Source: Algiphilus sp022763315 (GTDB taxonomy: Bacteria; Pseudomonadota; Gammaproteobacteria; Nevskiales; Nevskiaceae). Taken from it: a stretch of 64,000 bases of DNA. This document shows, piece after piece, positions 16,128 through 25,435 of this stretch (position 1 is its first letter; every line of letters starts with the position of its first letter). The translations under genes were made by a program, and so were the position numbers. The stretch lies in the NCBI RefSeq assembly GCF_965249985.1, contig NZ_OZ252280.1; one strand, written 5' to 3'. The notes under the pieces were generated by a model. It was given only the letters and a program-made list of their open reading frames with translations. It did no database searches and was not told where the DNA came from.

Positions 16128-16861
16128 GAAAACTCGGTGCGGTTGGCGCGAAGCCGGCGCAACATGGCCGGTGTTCGCAAAGGTTGGTTCCCGATCAATT
16201 CTGGCAGATGGGCACGGAAGACGGCGCGCCCGGCGGCGCATGCCGCTGGCGTGTCGAAGCGGCCTTGTAGCGCATCACGCAAGCCGGTGGCGCTCAAGCG
16301 CCCGCCGGCAGCGGCATGCGCACCCTGCTCGGCGTCGTAGGCATAGCCCAGCGCTGCGTCCGAGCCCGGCACCACCCCCTGCGGCTGGTAGCCCAACGCA
16401 CACAACAAGCTCCATTCAAAGTGCCGCAGCAGCGGCTCTGCAGCAGCGTCGCCGCCTCCGGCTTGCTCCGCCGCACGCGGTGCGCGCACCAGCCCGGCGA
16501 GCAGGGCTTCATAGGCGTCGAAGACCGGTGCGTGCGGATCGTCGCGCGCCAGCGCGCGCAGCAGCAACTCGTTCGCGTACCACACCCAGAGCACCCGTTC
16601 GCCCACCAAAGGATGTGGGCTGCCTTCGGCTTCGATGGATTGCAGCGTGCCCAGCTCGCCGCGGCGGTGCCATTGCATGCGATAGCGCTGCAGCAGGTCG
16701 ATACCGCCGCTTCGCCGCTTGCTCTGCCCACGCGCACCGCGTGCAATCAGGCCGACGCGCCCATGCTCCGGGGTCAGGGCTTCCAGCAGAAGACTGGTTT
16801 CGCGATAGGGCCGCTTCTGCAGAATGTAGGCCGGCACGTCCTGGACGCGGTCGGCACTCAC
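16124..16861 (-). CDS. recO: DNA repair protein RecO
   Basis: Recombination mediator of the RecF pathway that helps load RecA. The 245-residue protein starts at GTG 16861. It has the N-terminal OB fold (AYILQKRPYRETSLLLEALT, quoted here as RPYRETSLLLE, then GRVGLIARGARG) and a C-terminal helical domain with RHFEWSLLCALGYQP. The four-cysteine zinc site of some RecO proteins is not evident, as in E. coli. It lies 6 bp after era and overlaps pdxJ. Confidence 0.94.
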   Translation of the reverse strand: MSADRVQDVPAYILQKRPYRETSLLLEALTPEHGRVGLIARGARGQSKRRSGGIDLLQRYRMQWHRRGELGTLQSIEAEGSPHPLVGERVLWVWYANELLLRALARDDPHAPVFDAYEALLAGLVRAPRAAEQAGGGDAAAEPLLRHFEWSLLCALGYQPQGVVPGSDAALGYAYDAEQGAHAAAGGRLSATGLRDALQGRFDTPAACAAGRAVFRAHLPELIGNQPLRTPAMLRRLRANRTEFS

Positions 16862-16867
16862 GTCGGT

Positions 16868-17749
16868 TCAGCCCTCATACCCCAGCGCACGCAGCGCCGC
16901 CGGGTCGTCACTCCAGTTGGCGCGGACCCGAACGTGGGTCTGCAGATAGACTTTCTTGCCGAGCTGTCGTTCGAGCTCGCGCCGGGCGGAGGTCCCCACC
17001 CGCTTCGCCGTCTCACCGCCCGCGCCGATCACGATCTTCTTCTGGGCCTCGCGCTCCACCCAGATCACCGCGCGCGTGCGCAACAGGCCTTCGCTGTCCT
17101 CCAGCATCTCGACGCCCACCGACAGCGCATAGGGCAATTCCTGATGCAGCATGCGGGTCAGCTTTTCGCGCACGCACTCGGCAATGGTGAAGGCCAGGTC
17201 ATGGCCCTGGACCTGGTCCGGCGGAAACAGCGCCGGCCCCTCGGGCATGAAGCCCGCCAGCACGTCAGCCAGCTTGTCCAGGTTGTCGCCGTGGGTGGCT
17301 GAGACCGGCACAATGTCGGCGTAGTCGTGGCGTGCGCCCAGTGCGGCCAATTCGGGCAGCAGCTTGCTCTTATCCGCTTGGCGGTCAACCTTGTTGAGCG
17401 CCGCCACCACAGGCAGGCCGGATGCCTTGGCGCGCGCCAGCGCCAGATCGTCGTCGCTGCGCCACTGGCCACTCTCCACCACGTGCAGCACCACATCGAC
17501 GCCTTCGATGGCGCCGGTGGCAGCCCGATTGAGCACCCGGTTCAGCTCGCGCTGCTCGCGCTCGTGCAAGCCCGGGGTATCGACAAAGACAATCTGCACG
17601 TCATCGCGATTGCGCACGCCGTGGATGCGGTGACGCGTTGTCTGTGGCCGCCGGCTGACGATGGACACCTTCTGCCCCACCAGCGCGTTCACCAGACTGG
17701 ATTTGCCCACATTGGGACGCCCTACCACGGTCGTCATTCCGCTACGCAT
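16868..17749 (-). CDS. era: GTPase Era
   Basis: Ribosome-assembly GTPase that binds the 3' end of 16S rRNA. The G-domain motifs are visible: G1 GRPNVGKSSLVN, G2 PQTTRHRIHG, G3 DTPGLHE, G4 NKVD and G5 SAT. The C-terminal KH domain carries VIGAGGETAKRVG. Start chosen at ATG 17749, overlapping the rnc stop by eight bases and giving 293 residues. A second ATG four codons later is possible. Confidence 0.97.
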   Translation of the reverse strand: MRSGMTTVVGRPNVGKSSLVNALVGQKVSIVSRRPQTTRHRIHGVRNRDDVQIVFVDTPGLHEREQRELNRVLNRAATGAIEGVDVVLHVVESGQWRSDDDLALARAKASGLPVVAALNKVDRQADKSKLLPELAALGARHDYADIVPVSATHGDNLDKLADVLAGFMPEGPALFPPDQVQGHDLAFTIAECVREKLTRMLHQELPYALSVGVEMLEDSEGLLRTRAVIWVEREAQKKIVIGAGGETAKRVGTSARRELERQLGKKVYLQTHVRVRANWSDDPAALRALGYEG

Positions 17750-18410
17750 CGAGTTGCTCCAGCATCGCCCGGGCCGCATTCTGTTCCGCGCCGCGCCGAC
17801 TGGAGCCCTGGCCCTCGGCACGCAGTTCGTCATCGCCCAGCACGCAGGCCACACGGAAACGCTGCCGATGCGGTGGTCCGGTCATTTCAATGACCTCGTA
17901 CTCCGGTCGCGGCCGTGAACGCCCCTGCAGCCATTCCTGCAGCCGGGTCTTCGGATCCTTAAGGGAATGCGGGTCCGGCAAGGCCTCGAGGCGCGGCCCC
18001 CACCAGCGCTCGACGCACTCCGTCGCGGTGGGGATATCGGCATCGAGCAGCACCGCGCCGATGAGGGCCTCCACCGTATCCGCCAGTACCGAACGCCGGC
18101 GATAGACCCCACTCTTGAGGGCGCTGCCGCCGAGCTGGACGGCGTCGGCCAGCGCCAGGTCCTGCGCCACCGACCCCAGGGTTTCTTCGCGCACCAGCGC
18201 CGCGCGCATGCGCGTCAGGTCGCCTTCGGACAGCTCCGGGCAGCGCTTATAGAGCATCTGAGCCACCACGAAATTCAGCAGCGCGTCGCCCAGGAACTCA
18301 AGCCGCTCATAGTGGCCCTGCCCGGCACTGCGGTGCGTGAGTGCCTGATCGAGCAGCGCCTCGTCACGGAAGCGATAGCCGAGCCGGCGTTCCAGGTGCG
18401 CCCGGTTCAC
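17742..18410 (-). CDS. rnc: Ribonuclease III
   Basis: Cuts double-stranded RNA in rRNA processing and regulation. The 222-residue protein has the RNase III signature ERLEFLGDALLNFV, the metal-site DTVEALIGAVLLD, and a C-terminal double-stranded RNA-binding domain from about residue 150 (DPKTRLQEWLQG, then RRGAEQNAARAML). It starts at GTG 18410, overlapping the DUF4845 stop as GTGA. Confidence 0.97.
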   Translation of the reverse strand: MNRAHLERRLGYRFRDEALLDQALTHRSAGQGHYERLEFLGDALLNFVVAQMLYKRCPELSEGDLTRMRAALVREETLGSVAQDLALADAVQLGGSALKSGVYRRRSVLADTVEALIGAVLLDADIPTATECVERWWGPRLEALPDPHSLKDPKTRLQEWLQGRSRPRPEYEVIEMTGPPHRQRFRVACVLGDDELRAEGQGSSRRGAEQNAARAMLEQLDA

Positions 18411-18781
18411 GAGCCCCGGCCAACCATGACCTGCTCTTCGAAGGTGAACAGCAGATCGATGTTGTGAATCAGGGGAACGCGGGCCTCGTACTGGTATTCC
18501 AGATACCGCGTCTCGCCATCGCCCCGCACCAGGTCCACGTCTTCCGGATCAAGATGCCGGATGCGCTCGATGGTCCAGTAGCGCTCCAGTGCGCTGCGCA
18601 TGGTGCGTACGCTGGCGGCGGGGTTTTCCGGGTCCTTGGCCACGCGCTCCACGGCGCCGCTGACCTTCATCTGGTTGAGATAAACCGGCACGCAGCGCAT
18701 CACCAGCAGGGCCGCGAAGGCCACCAGCGCCACGGTCACCATGAGCATCCAGATCGTCATACCGCGTTGTGCCGGCCGCAT
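18407..18781 (-). CDS. DUF4845 domain-containing membrane protein
   Basis: 124-residue protein with a pilin-like N-terminus (QRGMTIWMLMVTVALVAF), one transmembrane helix (about residues 8-30) and a periplasmic domain. This matches DUF4845 proteins, commonly found between lepB and rnc in Pseudomonas and relatives. ATG 18781 is preferred because a perfect GGAGG lies 7 nt before it; an upstream in-frame start would enter lepB. Function is unknown. Confidence 0.85.
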   Translation of the reverse strand: MRPAQRGMTIWMLMVTVALVAFAALLVMRCVPVYLNQMKVSGAVERVAKDPENPAASVRTMRSALERYWTIERIRHLDPEDVDLVRGDGETRYLEYQYEARVPLIHNIDLLFTFEEQVMVGRGS

Positions 18782-18791
18782 CGTCGCCTCC

Positions 18792-19583
18792 TCAGGGAAT
18801 GGTGTTACCAATCCGCGAAAAATCCGGGCGCCCGCGCTCGCTGTTCCAGTTCATCCAGATGAAAAAGGCGCGCCCCACCAGATTGCGTTCCGGGACGCTG
18901 CCCCAGCGCCGGGAATCATCGCTTCCGTCGCGATTATCTCCCATCACGAAGTACTCGCCCTCGGGCACCACGAAATCGATGGCGCGCGACGGTGCGTTCG
19001 GATTCACGATGATCGGGTGACGGTCCGAACCCAGCGTCTCGATATAGCGCTCGACCACCCCACCGGGCAGGCCAGGAACCCGCGCCACGCCGGCGGCTTC
19101 CAGCGGTATGCGTTCGCCGTTGATGCGCAGTTGCTTGTCGCGATAGACGATGTGATCGCCGGGCAGGCCCACCACACGCTTGATGAAGTCCTTGCTCGGA
19201 TCGAGCGGGAAGCGGAACACGGCAACATCACCGCGCTCGGGCTTCGACCCCTCGGTGATCTGCCAGAAACCTACCGGCGAACGCAGACCGTAGGCGCGCT
19301 TGTCCACCAGGATGAAGTCGCCCACCAGCAGCGATGGAATCATGGAGCCGGAAGGAATCCGGAAAGGCTCCACGACAAAGCTGCGCAGGATCAGCACCAC
19401 CAGAATGACGGGGAAGAAGGAGCGCGAGAACTCCACCGCCCAGTTGCCGCGCTCGGTGCCGGCCGCACGGCGTGCACGTGCGAAGAACAGCGCGTCGACG
19501 CCATAGATCAGCCCCGTGGCGAGAGCCGCCATGGAAAGAATGACCGCAAAGTCCCAATGGAAATCGCTCAGAAACTGCGCCAT
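18792..19583 (-). CDS. lepB: Signal peptidase I
   Basis: Inner-membrane protease that removes signal peptides from exported proteins. The 263-residue protein has two N-terminal transmembrane segments (about residues 9-33 and 54-72), the nucleophile serine in FRIPSGSMIPSLL, the general-base lysine in DFIKRVVGLPGD, and box E GEYFVMGDNRDGSDDSR. Length is typical of gammaproteobacterial LepB. It is 6 bp after lepA. Confidence 0.97.
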   Translation of the reverse strand: MAQFLSDFHWDFAVILSMAALATGLIYGVDALFFARARRAAGTERGNWAVEFSRSFFPVILVVLILRSFVVEPFRIPSGSMIPSLLVGDFILVDKRAYGLRSPVGFWQITEGSKPERGDVAVFRFPLDPSKDFIKRVVGLPGDHIVYRDKQLRINGERIPLEAAGVARVPGLPGGVVERYIETLGSDRHPIIVNPNAPSRAIDFVVPEGEYFVMGDNRDGSDDSRRWGSVPERNLVGRAFFIWMNWNSERGRPDFSRIGNTIP

Positions 19584-19589
19584 GAAGGT

Positions 19590-21389
19590 TTACTTTCGGT
19601 CGACGTTCAGAATGGCCAGGAAGGCGGACTGCGGAATCTCGACGTTCCCCACCTGTTTCATGCGCTTCTTCCCCTCTTTCTGCTTTTCCAGCAACTTGCG
19701 CTTGCGCGAGACGTCGCCACCGTAGCACTTGGCGAGCACATTCTTGCGCAGGGCCTTGACCGTGGTCCGCGCCAGGATGCGCGAACCGATGGCGGCCTGG
19801 ATGGCGACATCGAACATCTGGCGCGGAATCAGCTCCTGCATGCGCTCGCACAGCGAACGCCCGCGATCGTAGGCCATGTCGCGGTGACAAATCGTCGACA
19901 GTGCGTCCACCCGCTCGCCATTGACCAGCACGTCCAGGCGTACGAGATTCGCACCAACGAAGCATTTGAAGTCGTATTCGAAGCTGGCATAACCGCGCGA
20001 CACGCTCTTCAGACGGTCGAAGAAATCGAGCACCACTTCGGCCAATGGCATGTCGACCACCATCTGCACCTGACTGCCGTGGTAGTGCAATTCCGGCTCG
20101 CCGGCACGCTTTTCCATGCACAGCTGCATGACGGCGCCAATGCAGTGCTGGGGCATGAGGATGCGCGCTGTGATGATCGGCTCGCGCAGCTCGTCCACGC
20201 TGGAGATGTCCGGCAGTTCGGCCGGGTTCTGCACACTCTTGGTGGTGCCGTCACTGAGCGCGCATTCGTACACCACCGAGGGCGCGGTGGTGATCAGGTT
20301 CAGGTCGTACTCGCGCTCCAGGCGCTCCTGCACGATCTCCATGTGCAGCATGCCCAGAAAGCCGCAGCGGAAGCCGAAGCCCAGCGCGCTGGACGACTCC
20401 GGCTCGTAGGACAGCGCGGCATCGTTGAGGCGCAGCTTGCCGAGGGCGTCACGCAGATCCTCGAAATCGTCCGATGACACTGGGAAGATGCCCGCGAAGA
20501 CGCGCGGCTGGATCTCCCGGAACCCAGGCAGGCGCTTGGCGCAGGGGCGCTGCGCGTCCGTCAGCGTATCGCCGACCGGCGCGCCATCGATATCCTTGAT
20601 GCCGGCCACCACAAAGCCCACTTCACCGGTTTCCAGCGCATCGAGTTCGACGCGCTTGGGCGTGTTTCGCCCCAGCATGGTGACCTCGTGGTCACGGCCG
20701 GTCTCCATGACGCGAATCCGCTGCCCGCGATGCAGACGGCCGTGCATGACGCGTACCAGCGAGATCACGCCGAGGTAGTTATCGAACCAGGAATCAATGA
20801 TCAGCGCCTGCACCACTTCCTGCGGGTCGCCCTCGGGTGGGGGCACGCGCTGCACGATGGCCTCCAGCACCTCGGTGACGCCCTCGCCCGTCTTGGCGGA
20901 GATACGCAGGGCGTCCTCCGCTTCAATGCCGATGATGTCCTCGATCTCGTCGATGACACGCTCACAATCGGCATTGGGCAGGTCGACCTTGTTGAGCACG
21001 GTGACCACTTCGAGGTCCTGATCCACCGCCGTGTAGCAGTTGGCCACGGTCTGCGCCTCGACACCCTGCGACGCATCGACGATCAGCAGGGCGCCCTCGC
21101 AGGAAGCGAGCGAGCGCGACACTTCGTAGGAGAAGTCGACGTGTCCGGGCGTGTCGATCAGGTTGAGCTGATAGGTCTGTCCATCGCGCGCGTCATAGCT
21201 GAGGGTGATCGCCTGCGACTTGATCGTGATGCCGCGTTCGCGTTCGATCGGGTTGCTGTCCAGCACCTGATCCTGCATTTCCCGCTCTTCCAGCCCATGG
21301 CAGAGCTGAATGAAGCGGTCGGCCAGGGTCGATTTTCCATGGTCGATGTGCGCGATGATGGAGAAATTGCGGATGTGCTTCTGCTGCAT
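19590..21389 (-). CDS. lepA: Elongation factor 4 (LepA)
   Basis: Translational GTPase acting on the ribosome in initiation and back-translocation. The start at ATG 21389 gives 599 residues, the standard length. G motifs: AHIDHGKSTLADR (G1), RGITIKSQ (G2), DTPGHVDF (G3), NKVDLP (G4). The LepA-specific C-terminal domain is complete and ends after KEGKKRMKQVGNVEIPQ. It heads the lepA-acpS run. Confidence 0.98.
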   Translation of the reverse strand: MQQKHIRNFSIIAHIDHGKSTLADRFIQLCHGLEEREMQDQVLDSNPIERERGITIKSQAITLSYDARDGQTYQLNLIDTPGHVDFSYEVSRSLASCEGALLIVDASQGVEAQTVANCYTAVDQDLEVVTVLNKVDLPNADCERVIDEIEDIIGIEAEDALRISAKTGEGVTEVLEAIVQRVPPPEGDPQEVVQALIIDSWFDNYLGVISLVRVMHGRLHRGQRIRVMETGRDHEVTMLGRNTPKRVELDALETGEVGFVVAGIKDIDGAPVGDTLTDAQRPCAKRLPGFREIQPRVFAGIFPVSSDDFEDLRDALGKLRLNDAALSYEPESSSALGFGFRCGFLGMLHMEIVQERLEREYDLNLITTAPSVVYECALSDGTTKSVQNPAELPDISSVDELREPIITARILMPQHCIGAVMQLCMEKRAGEPELHYHGSQVQMVVDMPLAEVVLDFFDRLKSVSRGYASFEYDFKCFVGANLVRLDVLVNGERVDALSTICHRDMAYDRGRSLCERMQELIPRQMFDVAIQAAIGSRILARTTVKALRKNVLAKCYGGDVSRKRKLLEKQKEGKKRMKQVGNVEIPQSAFLAILNVDRK

Positions 21390-21465
21390 GGACTCCAGCG
21401 CGGTACTACCGGGCGGCGGGCAAAATAGCACGCGATTATACGCACAGATGCGTCCCGACCCTGTG

Positions 21466-21711
21466 CTATCGGCGCTCCTTCAGGGCCTCTACCAGGGCCG
21501 CGCACGTCTCCCGGTCGAAGTGCCCCTCGCACACCACCGCATCACTGCCGTCGAGCAAGACAGGGATGCGCGCGCCATAGACGGCGCGTAGCTCCGGCCA
21601 ACGATCAATATCCACTGCGTCGAGCCCGACGCCCGGGAATGCGGCGCGCCATTCCTCGTGAAAGCTGTCACACAGGCAACAGCCCGGACGGGTCAGCAGA
21701 CGCGGTATCAC
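21466..21711 (-). CDS. Glutaredoxin-like protein (DUF836 family)
   Basis: Small 81-residue thioredoxin-fold protein with an N-terminal redox motif TRPGCCLCDSFHEE (CxxC as CCLC) and the cis-proline region ARIPVLL. This matches the DUF836/glutaredoxin-like proteins found between mucD and lepA in Pseudomonas. Its start overlaps the mucD stop as ATGA, so it is translationally coupled to the stress operon. A role in thiol redox is inferred from fold only. Confidence 0.85.
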   Translation of the reverse strand: MIPRLLTRPGCCLCDSFHEEWRAAFPGVGLDAVDIDRWPELRAVYGARIPVLLDGSDAVVCEGHFDRETCAALVEALKERR

Positions 21712-23117
21712 TGCTCCGGAATCGGTACCGCGATGAACAGCGGCGAACCGCCGCGCTGAATCAGGAAGGGCGCGGACGTCCCCGGCGTCAAGCGCTCGAC
21801 CACTTCACGCAACCGGGGCACGGAGTCCACCGCATTGCCGGCCACGCGCAGGATGATGTCGCCCGGACGAATACCGGCGGCCGCAGCCGGGCCGCCCTTG
21901 ACTTCGGCGACCCGCACGCCGCCATCCAGCACATCCTCGCGCTCGCGCGTCTCGGCATCCATCGGCTCGACGCGCATCCCCAGCACGCTGGGTTCACTCA
22001 GTGGCTCTGGCAGCGGGCCTGGACCGTCCCGCATCGCTTCCTCGTTGAGCTCATCGACGGTGACGTCAAGCGTCATGCGCTCGCTGTCACGCATCAGTAC
22101 TACCTCAACCTCTTCGCCCGGCTTGATCGCCCCCACCACGGCGGGCAGCGCCGCCGAGCGCGGGATATCCTCGCCGCCGAAGGAAAGAATCACGTCCCCT
22201 TCGCGGATGCCGGCCTTGGCTGCTGGGCCATCCGGCAGGACGCGGGAGACCAGCGCGCCGCGTGGGCGGTCGAGCCCGAAGGAAAGCGCCAGTTCGCGCG
22301 TCACCTCCTGGATCACCACACCCAGCCAACCGCGCGCCACACTGCCGTCGTCGCGCAACTGTTCGGCCACGGAGATGGCCATATCGATCGGAATGGCGAA
22401 GGAAATGCCCTGGTACCCGCCGGTTCGACTGTAGATCTGCGAGTTGATGCCAACGACTTCGCCATCGAGGTTGAACAGCGGACCGCCGCTGTTGCCCTGA
22501 TTGATGGCGACATCCGTCTGGATGAACGGGACATACTGCCCACTCGACAAACTGCGGCCCTTGGCCGAAACGATGCCGGCCGTCACGGTCTGCTCGAAGC
22601 CAAAAGGCGAGCCAATGGCCACGACCCAATTGCCGACTTCCAGCGCATCGCTGTTACCCACCTTCACCGGCTCCAGATCCTCGCGTTGAATCTTGAGCAG
22701 TGCCAGGTCCGAACGCTCGTCGCTGCCTACCAGCGTAGCCACTTCCTCGCGGCGATCCTTGAAGCGGACGATGATCTCGTCGGCGTTGCGGACGACGTGG
22801 TGATTGGTCAGCACATAGCCCTCTTCCCACAGCACGAAGCCTGAGCCCAGTGAGCGCGAGGGCATGCCGCCCCCTTCGCCCTGGCCGTCACCGAAATGAT
22901 CCCGAAACCAGTCGCCAAAGGGACTTTCTTCCAAACCGAAAGGCAGCTGCTGCCCATCCTTGCCGCCGTTGCGGGTCACGGTGGCGATGTTCACCACGGA
23001 AGGACCGGCATTACGCGCAATGTGGGAGAAGTCGGGCAATTGGCCAGCGGGTGGCGCCGGCTCCGACGAACAGGCGGCGAGAACAACCAACAACAGGGGC
23101 CAGCATTTGCGGAGCAC
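21708..23117 (-). CDS. mucD: Periplasmic serine endoprotease MucD/DegP-like, probable lipoprotein
   Basis: HtrA-family protease and chaperone of misfolded envelope proteins. The 469-residue protein has a trypsin-like domain with His in LTNHHVVRNA, Asp in ERSDLALLKI and Ser in INQGNSGGPLFN, followed by two PDZ domains (about residues 255-345 and 370-460). The N-terminus has the lipobox VLAAC with Cys16 and Ser-Ser after it, suggesting an outer-membrane lipoprotein rather than the soluble form known from Pseudomonas MucD. It ends the rpoE operon as in Pseudomonas, 20 bp after rseC. Confidence 0.95.
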   Translation of the reverse strand: MLRKCWPLLLVVLAACSSEPAPPAGQLPDFSHIARNAGPSVVNIATVTRNGGKDGQQLPFGLEESPFGDWFRDHFGDGQGEGGGMPSRSLGSGFVLWEEGYVLTNHHVVRNADEIIVRFKDRREEVATLVGSDERSDLALLKIQREDLEPVKVGNSDALEVGNWVVAIGSPFGFEQTVTAGIVSAKGRSLSSGQYVPFIQTDVAINQGNSGGPLFNLDGEVVGINSQIYSRTGGYQGISFAIPIDMAISVAEQLRDDGSVARGWLGVVIQEVTRELALSFGLDRPRGALVSRVLPDGPAAKAGIREGDVILSFGGEDIPRSAALPAVVGAIKPGEEVEVVLMRDSERMTLDVTVDELNEEAMRDGPGPLPEPLSEPSVLGMRVEPMDAETREREDVLDGGVRVAEVKGGPAAAAGIRPGDIILRVAGNAVDSVPRLREVVERLTPGTSAPFLIQRGGSPLFIAVPIPEQ

Positions 23118-23137
23118 GAAAGACTCTCCCTAAAACT

Positions 23138-23611
23138 TCACGATGATTCGGTGAGACGCGGACAGCTGTCCGCGCCGAAACGGTCCTTGCGCAGGATAAC
23201 CGGGCGGAAATGGCGCGCATCCAGGCTGCGGCTCTTCCAGTGCACCAACAGCAATCCGGCTGCCAGACCGCTGACCGAGAAAGCAGCCACCAGCAATTCA
23301 CCCGCGTTGAGCACGATGCTGGCGAAGGCGCCGAGCGCAATCATGCCGATCAATGGCAGCAGATAGACCATGGCGGATGCGCGCAGCAGGGCGTCACCGC
23401 CAATGCCCACGACCACGGCGTCCCCCGACTGCAAGCCCTTGATCTGACTGGTGGCGGGAATGGAGTACTGACGGTGGCGCGCCAACCGGCCGAGCAGGCC
23501 GCCGCCGCAGCCGCGCCCTTCGGCGCACCGTTGGCAGTTACCCATATTGAGGGCCTGAATGAAGACTTGGTCTCCGTCCACGCTGGTGACGATGGCGCGC
23601 TCTTCAATCAT
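23138..23611 (-). CDS. rseC: SoxR-reducing / positive regulator of sigma-E, RseC/MucC family
   Basis: 157-residue inner-membrane protein of the RseC/MucC family. The cysteine-rich N-terminal part NCQRCAEGRGCGGG is characteristic, and two hydrophobic helices follow (about residues 75-95 and 100-120). The chosen ATG 23611 (MIEERAIV) overlaps the rseB stop by eight bases. In E. coli RseC modulates sigma-E; in Pseudomonas MucC acts with MucA and MucB. Position in this operon supports the call. Confidence 0.9.
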   Translation of the reverse strand: MIEERAIVTSVDGDQVFIQALNMGNCQRCAEGRGCGGGLLGRLARHRQYSIPATSQIKGLQSGDAVVVGIGGDALLRASAMVYLLPLIGMIALGAFASIVLNAGELLVAAFSVSGLAAGLLLVHWKSRSLDARHFRPVILRKDRFGADSCPRLTESS

Positions 23612-24677
23612 CCTGCGCTTCGAGCATCTCCTGTTCCTCGGACGCACCTTCTGCGCTAGCGGCCGGCAGTGCGGGTTCTGTCGCGGCTTCGGCGTGCGCC
23701 TCCACCGAGGCCAACCGCAACCGATCCGCCACCCACTCTACGGTGCGCGCGGGAACTTCACCAACCACCGTCACTTGATGTCCATCAATGACGCGCGAGA
23801 CCACGTTCAACGCGCCCATACGGGAGTGGGCGGCGCCGACATCCTTGAGGCTGCCGTCCGCGCTGTTGGCGCCATAGACCGAAATGGTGGCTAACCCGTC
23901 CGTGAACAGGAAATGCTCCACCGGCACACGGTCATCCGCACCCTTACGGACCGAGTGGGAGATCTTGCGAAAGCCTGGCGGCACTTGATCCACAGACCAT
24001 CGCGCGGGAACGCGCAGCCGCGGCGACTCGTCAGCGTGGCGCACAATGCGAAAGCCCTCGGTATCCGCATCGCGCTGGAACAGCGCATCGTCGAAGCGGT
24101 CGGCGTAGGCCACGTCGGTGAACATCATCTGCTCGATACGCTGTTGCTCGGCGTCCAGCACCACCACGCGCAACGGCAGGTGGGTTTCCCGGTCCAGCCA
24201 GTACTCGTAGCCGTAGCGCATGTCGTCGCGTGGCGATACCAGCACGCCGACACTCAGCCGACCGGCAATGCGTTCATCGCCCAGGTGCTGAAAGTCGTAG
24301 CGGTCGTTGAGCGATCCGATGTTATCGCGCCGCAGCGAAGGCAACAGGCTGGCAGCCTGATGGGCACGCTGGTCGATGGTCACCATGCGCTGCTGGGGCA
24401 GCACGCAGATCACTTCCTCATTGTTGCGATAGATCTCGCGCGCATCGCCGGTCAAGGACACCAGGCGCTCGCGTACCGAGCCATCACGATATTCGTGGAT
24501 GACACGCAGACTCTCCATGCGTGTATCGCTTTGATAGACCACGGTGCCGGCGTAAGTGGTCTGCCGTACCGCCTCGCTCATGCGAACGAGCAGCTTTGCC
24601 GGATCTCCGTCGTCGTCGCTGCTGAATCCACTGGTGGCTGCCAGCGCCAGCAGTATCGCGACCGTAGCGCGCATCAT
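23604..24677 (-). CDS. rseB: Sigma-E regulatory protein RseB/MucB
   Basis: Periplasmic partner of the anti-sigma factor that protects it from cleavage and senses envelope lipids or lipopolysaccharide. The 357-residue protein has a signal peptide (VAILLALAATSGFSS), a LolA-like domain (TTYAGTVVYQSDTRMESLRV, quoted as YAGTVVYQ) and a C-terminal MucB/RseB domain (about residues 220-320). Its start overlaps the rseA stop as ATGA. The C-terminus has an unusual alanine/glutamate-rich tail of about 30 residues. Confidence 0.94.
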   Translation of the reverse strand: MMRATVAILLALAATSGFSSDDDGDPAKLLVRMSEAVRQTTYAGTVVYQSDTRMESLRVIHEYRDGSVRERLVSLTGDAREIYRNNEEVICVLPQQRMVTIDQRAHQAASLLPSLRRDNIGSLNDRYDFQHLGDERIAGRLSVGVLVSPRDDMRYGYEYWLDRETHLPLRVVVLDAEQQRIEQMMFTDVAYADRFDDALFQRDADTEGFRIVRHADESPRLRVPARWSVDQVPPGFRKISHSVRKGADDRVPVEHFLFTDGLATISVYGANSADGSLKDVGAAHSRMGALNVVSRVIDGHQVTVVGEVPARTVEWVADRLRLASVEAHAEAATEPALPAASAEGASEEQEMLEAQDD

Positions 24678-25318
24678 CGATTGCGGTGACTGAGATCCGC
24701 GTTATGCGCAGCGTAACGTGCATAGCCAAGCGGACCGCCAATGCCCTGTGCACTGCGGTGCCCAGCGTATTCAATGTAATAGGTGTTCAGCCGCTCGTCA
24801 CCGACCGGTAGCACTGCGCTATCGCGATTGCCGACGCGCAGTCCCGCGGGGCGTTCCTCCAAGCGCGCTTGCGCGACGCCACGCTGCAGCGGGCTGACGA
24901 CGCTCGCGACATTGGCACTGCCTCCCGCAGGCGCGGCCTCTTGCACCGTGCCGGCCGGCGATCCCGCCTGCCAGGCTGCGGGCACCACCACCGCCGCAAT
25001 GGCGAGACTCGCCGCAGCGGCGAGGCCGGTGGCAGGCAGCGCCCAACGGCGGACGCGCCGTCGGCTGGCGAGTGCAACGACCTTGGATTTGGAGGGTTCG
25101 GCCGCCTCGGTGGCGATCGCTTCGCGTACGCCTTCGAGGAGGTCGGTCCGTGCGGACAATCGGCTTTGGCCGCGCATCATCACTCCGATGGCGCTCCATC
25201 GGGTGGCGGCTTCTGTGCTCTTGGGGTTGTGATCGAGGCTTTCCATCAGGGCATCGATCTCTTCCAATGCCAGTTCGCCATCAAGCAATGCCGAAAACAG
25301 TTCGTCAGTTTGCTGCAT
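24674..25318 (-). CDS. rseA: Anti-sigma-E factor RseA/MucA
   Basis: Single-pass inner-membrane protein that holds RpoE inactive until regulated proteolysis. The N-terminal cytoplasmic domain (LFSALLDGELALEEIDALM) is the RseA/MucA signature; a transmembrane helix lies at about residues 92-113 (LPATGLAAAASLAIAAVVV), and a periplasmic tail of about 100 residues follows. Length 214 is close to MucA. The gap of 117 bp after rpoE contains no evident terminator. Confidence 0.93.
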   Translation of the reverse strand: MQQTDELFSALLDGELALEEIDALMESLDHNPKSTEAATRWSAIGVMMRGQSRLSARTDLLEGVREAIATEAAEPSKSKVVALASRRRVRRWALPATGLAAAASLAIAAVVVPAAWQAGSPAGTVQEAAPAGGSANVASVVSPLQRGVAQARLEERPAGLRVGNRDSAVLPVGDERLNTYYIEYAGHRSAQGIGGPLGYARYAAHNADLSHRNR

Positions 25319-25435
25319 ACCGCCTAGCTTCCTCGCTGAAGACGCGCACGTGCGGATGATGTCAGATAAACCACATCGATGCGATAAAGTTCCGCCGTGA
25401 CCGGGAATTTTTGTCCGCCTATCATCCGCCGCGCC

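Noticed and set aside
18741..20477. Long plus-strand open frame opposite lepB and lepA
   Set aside because: It lies antisense to two clearly identified genes, has histidine/arginine-rich content typical of a GC-rich shadow frame, and no known motif.
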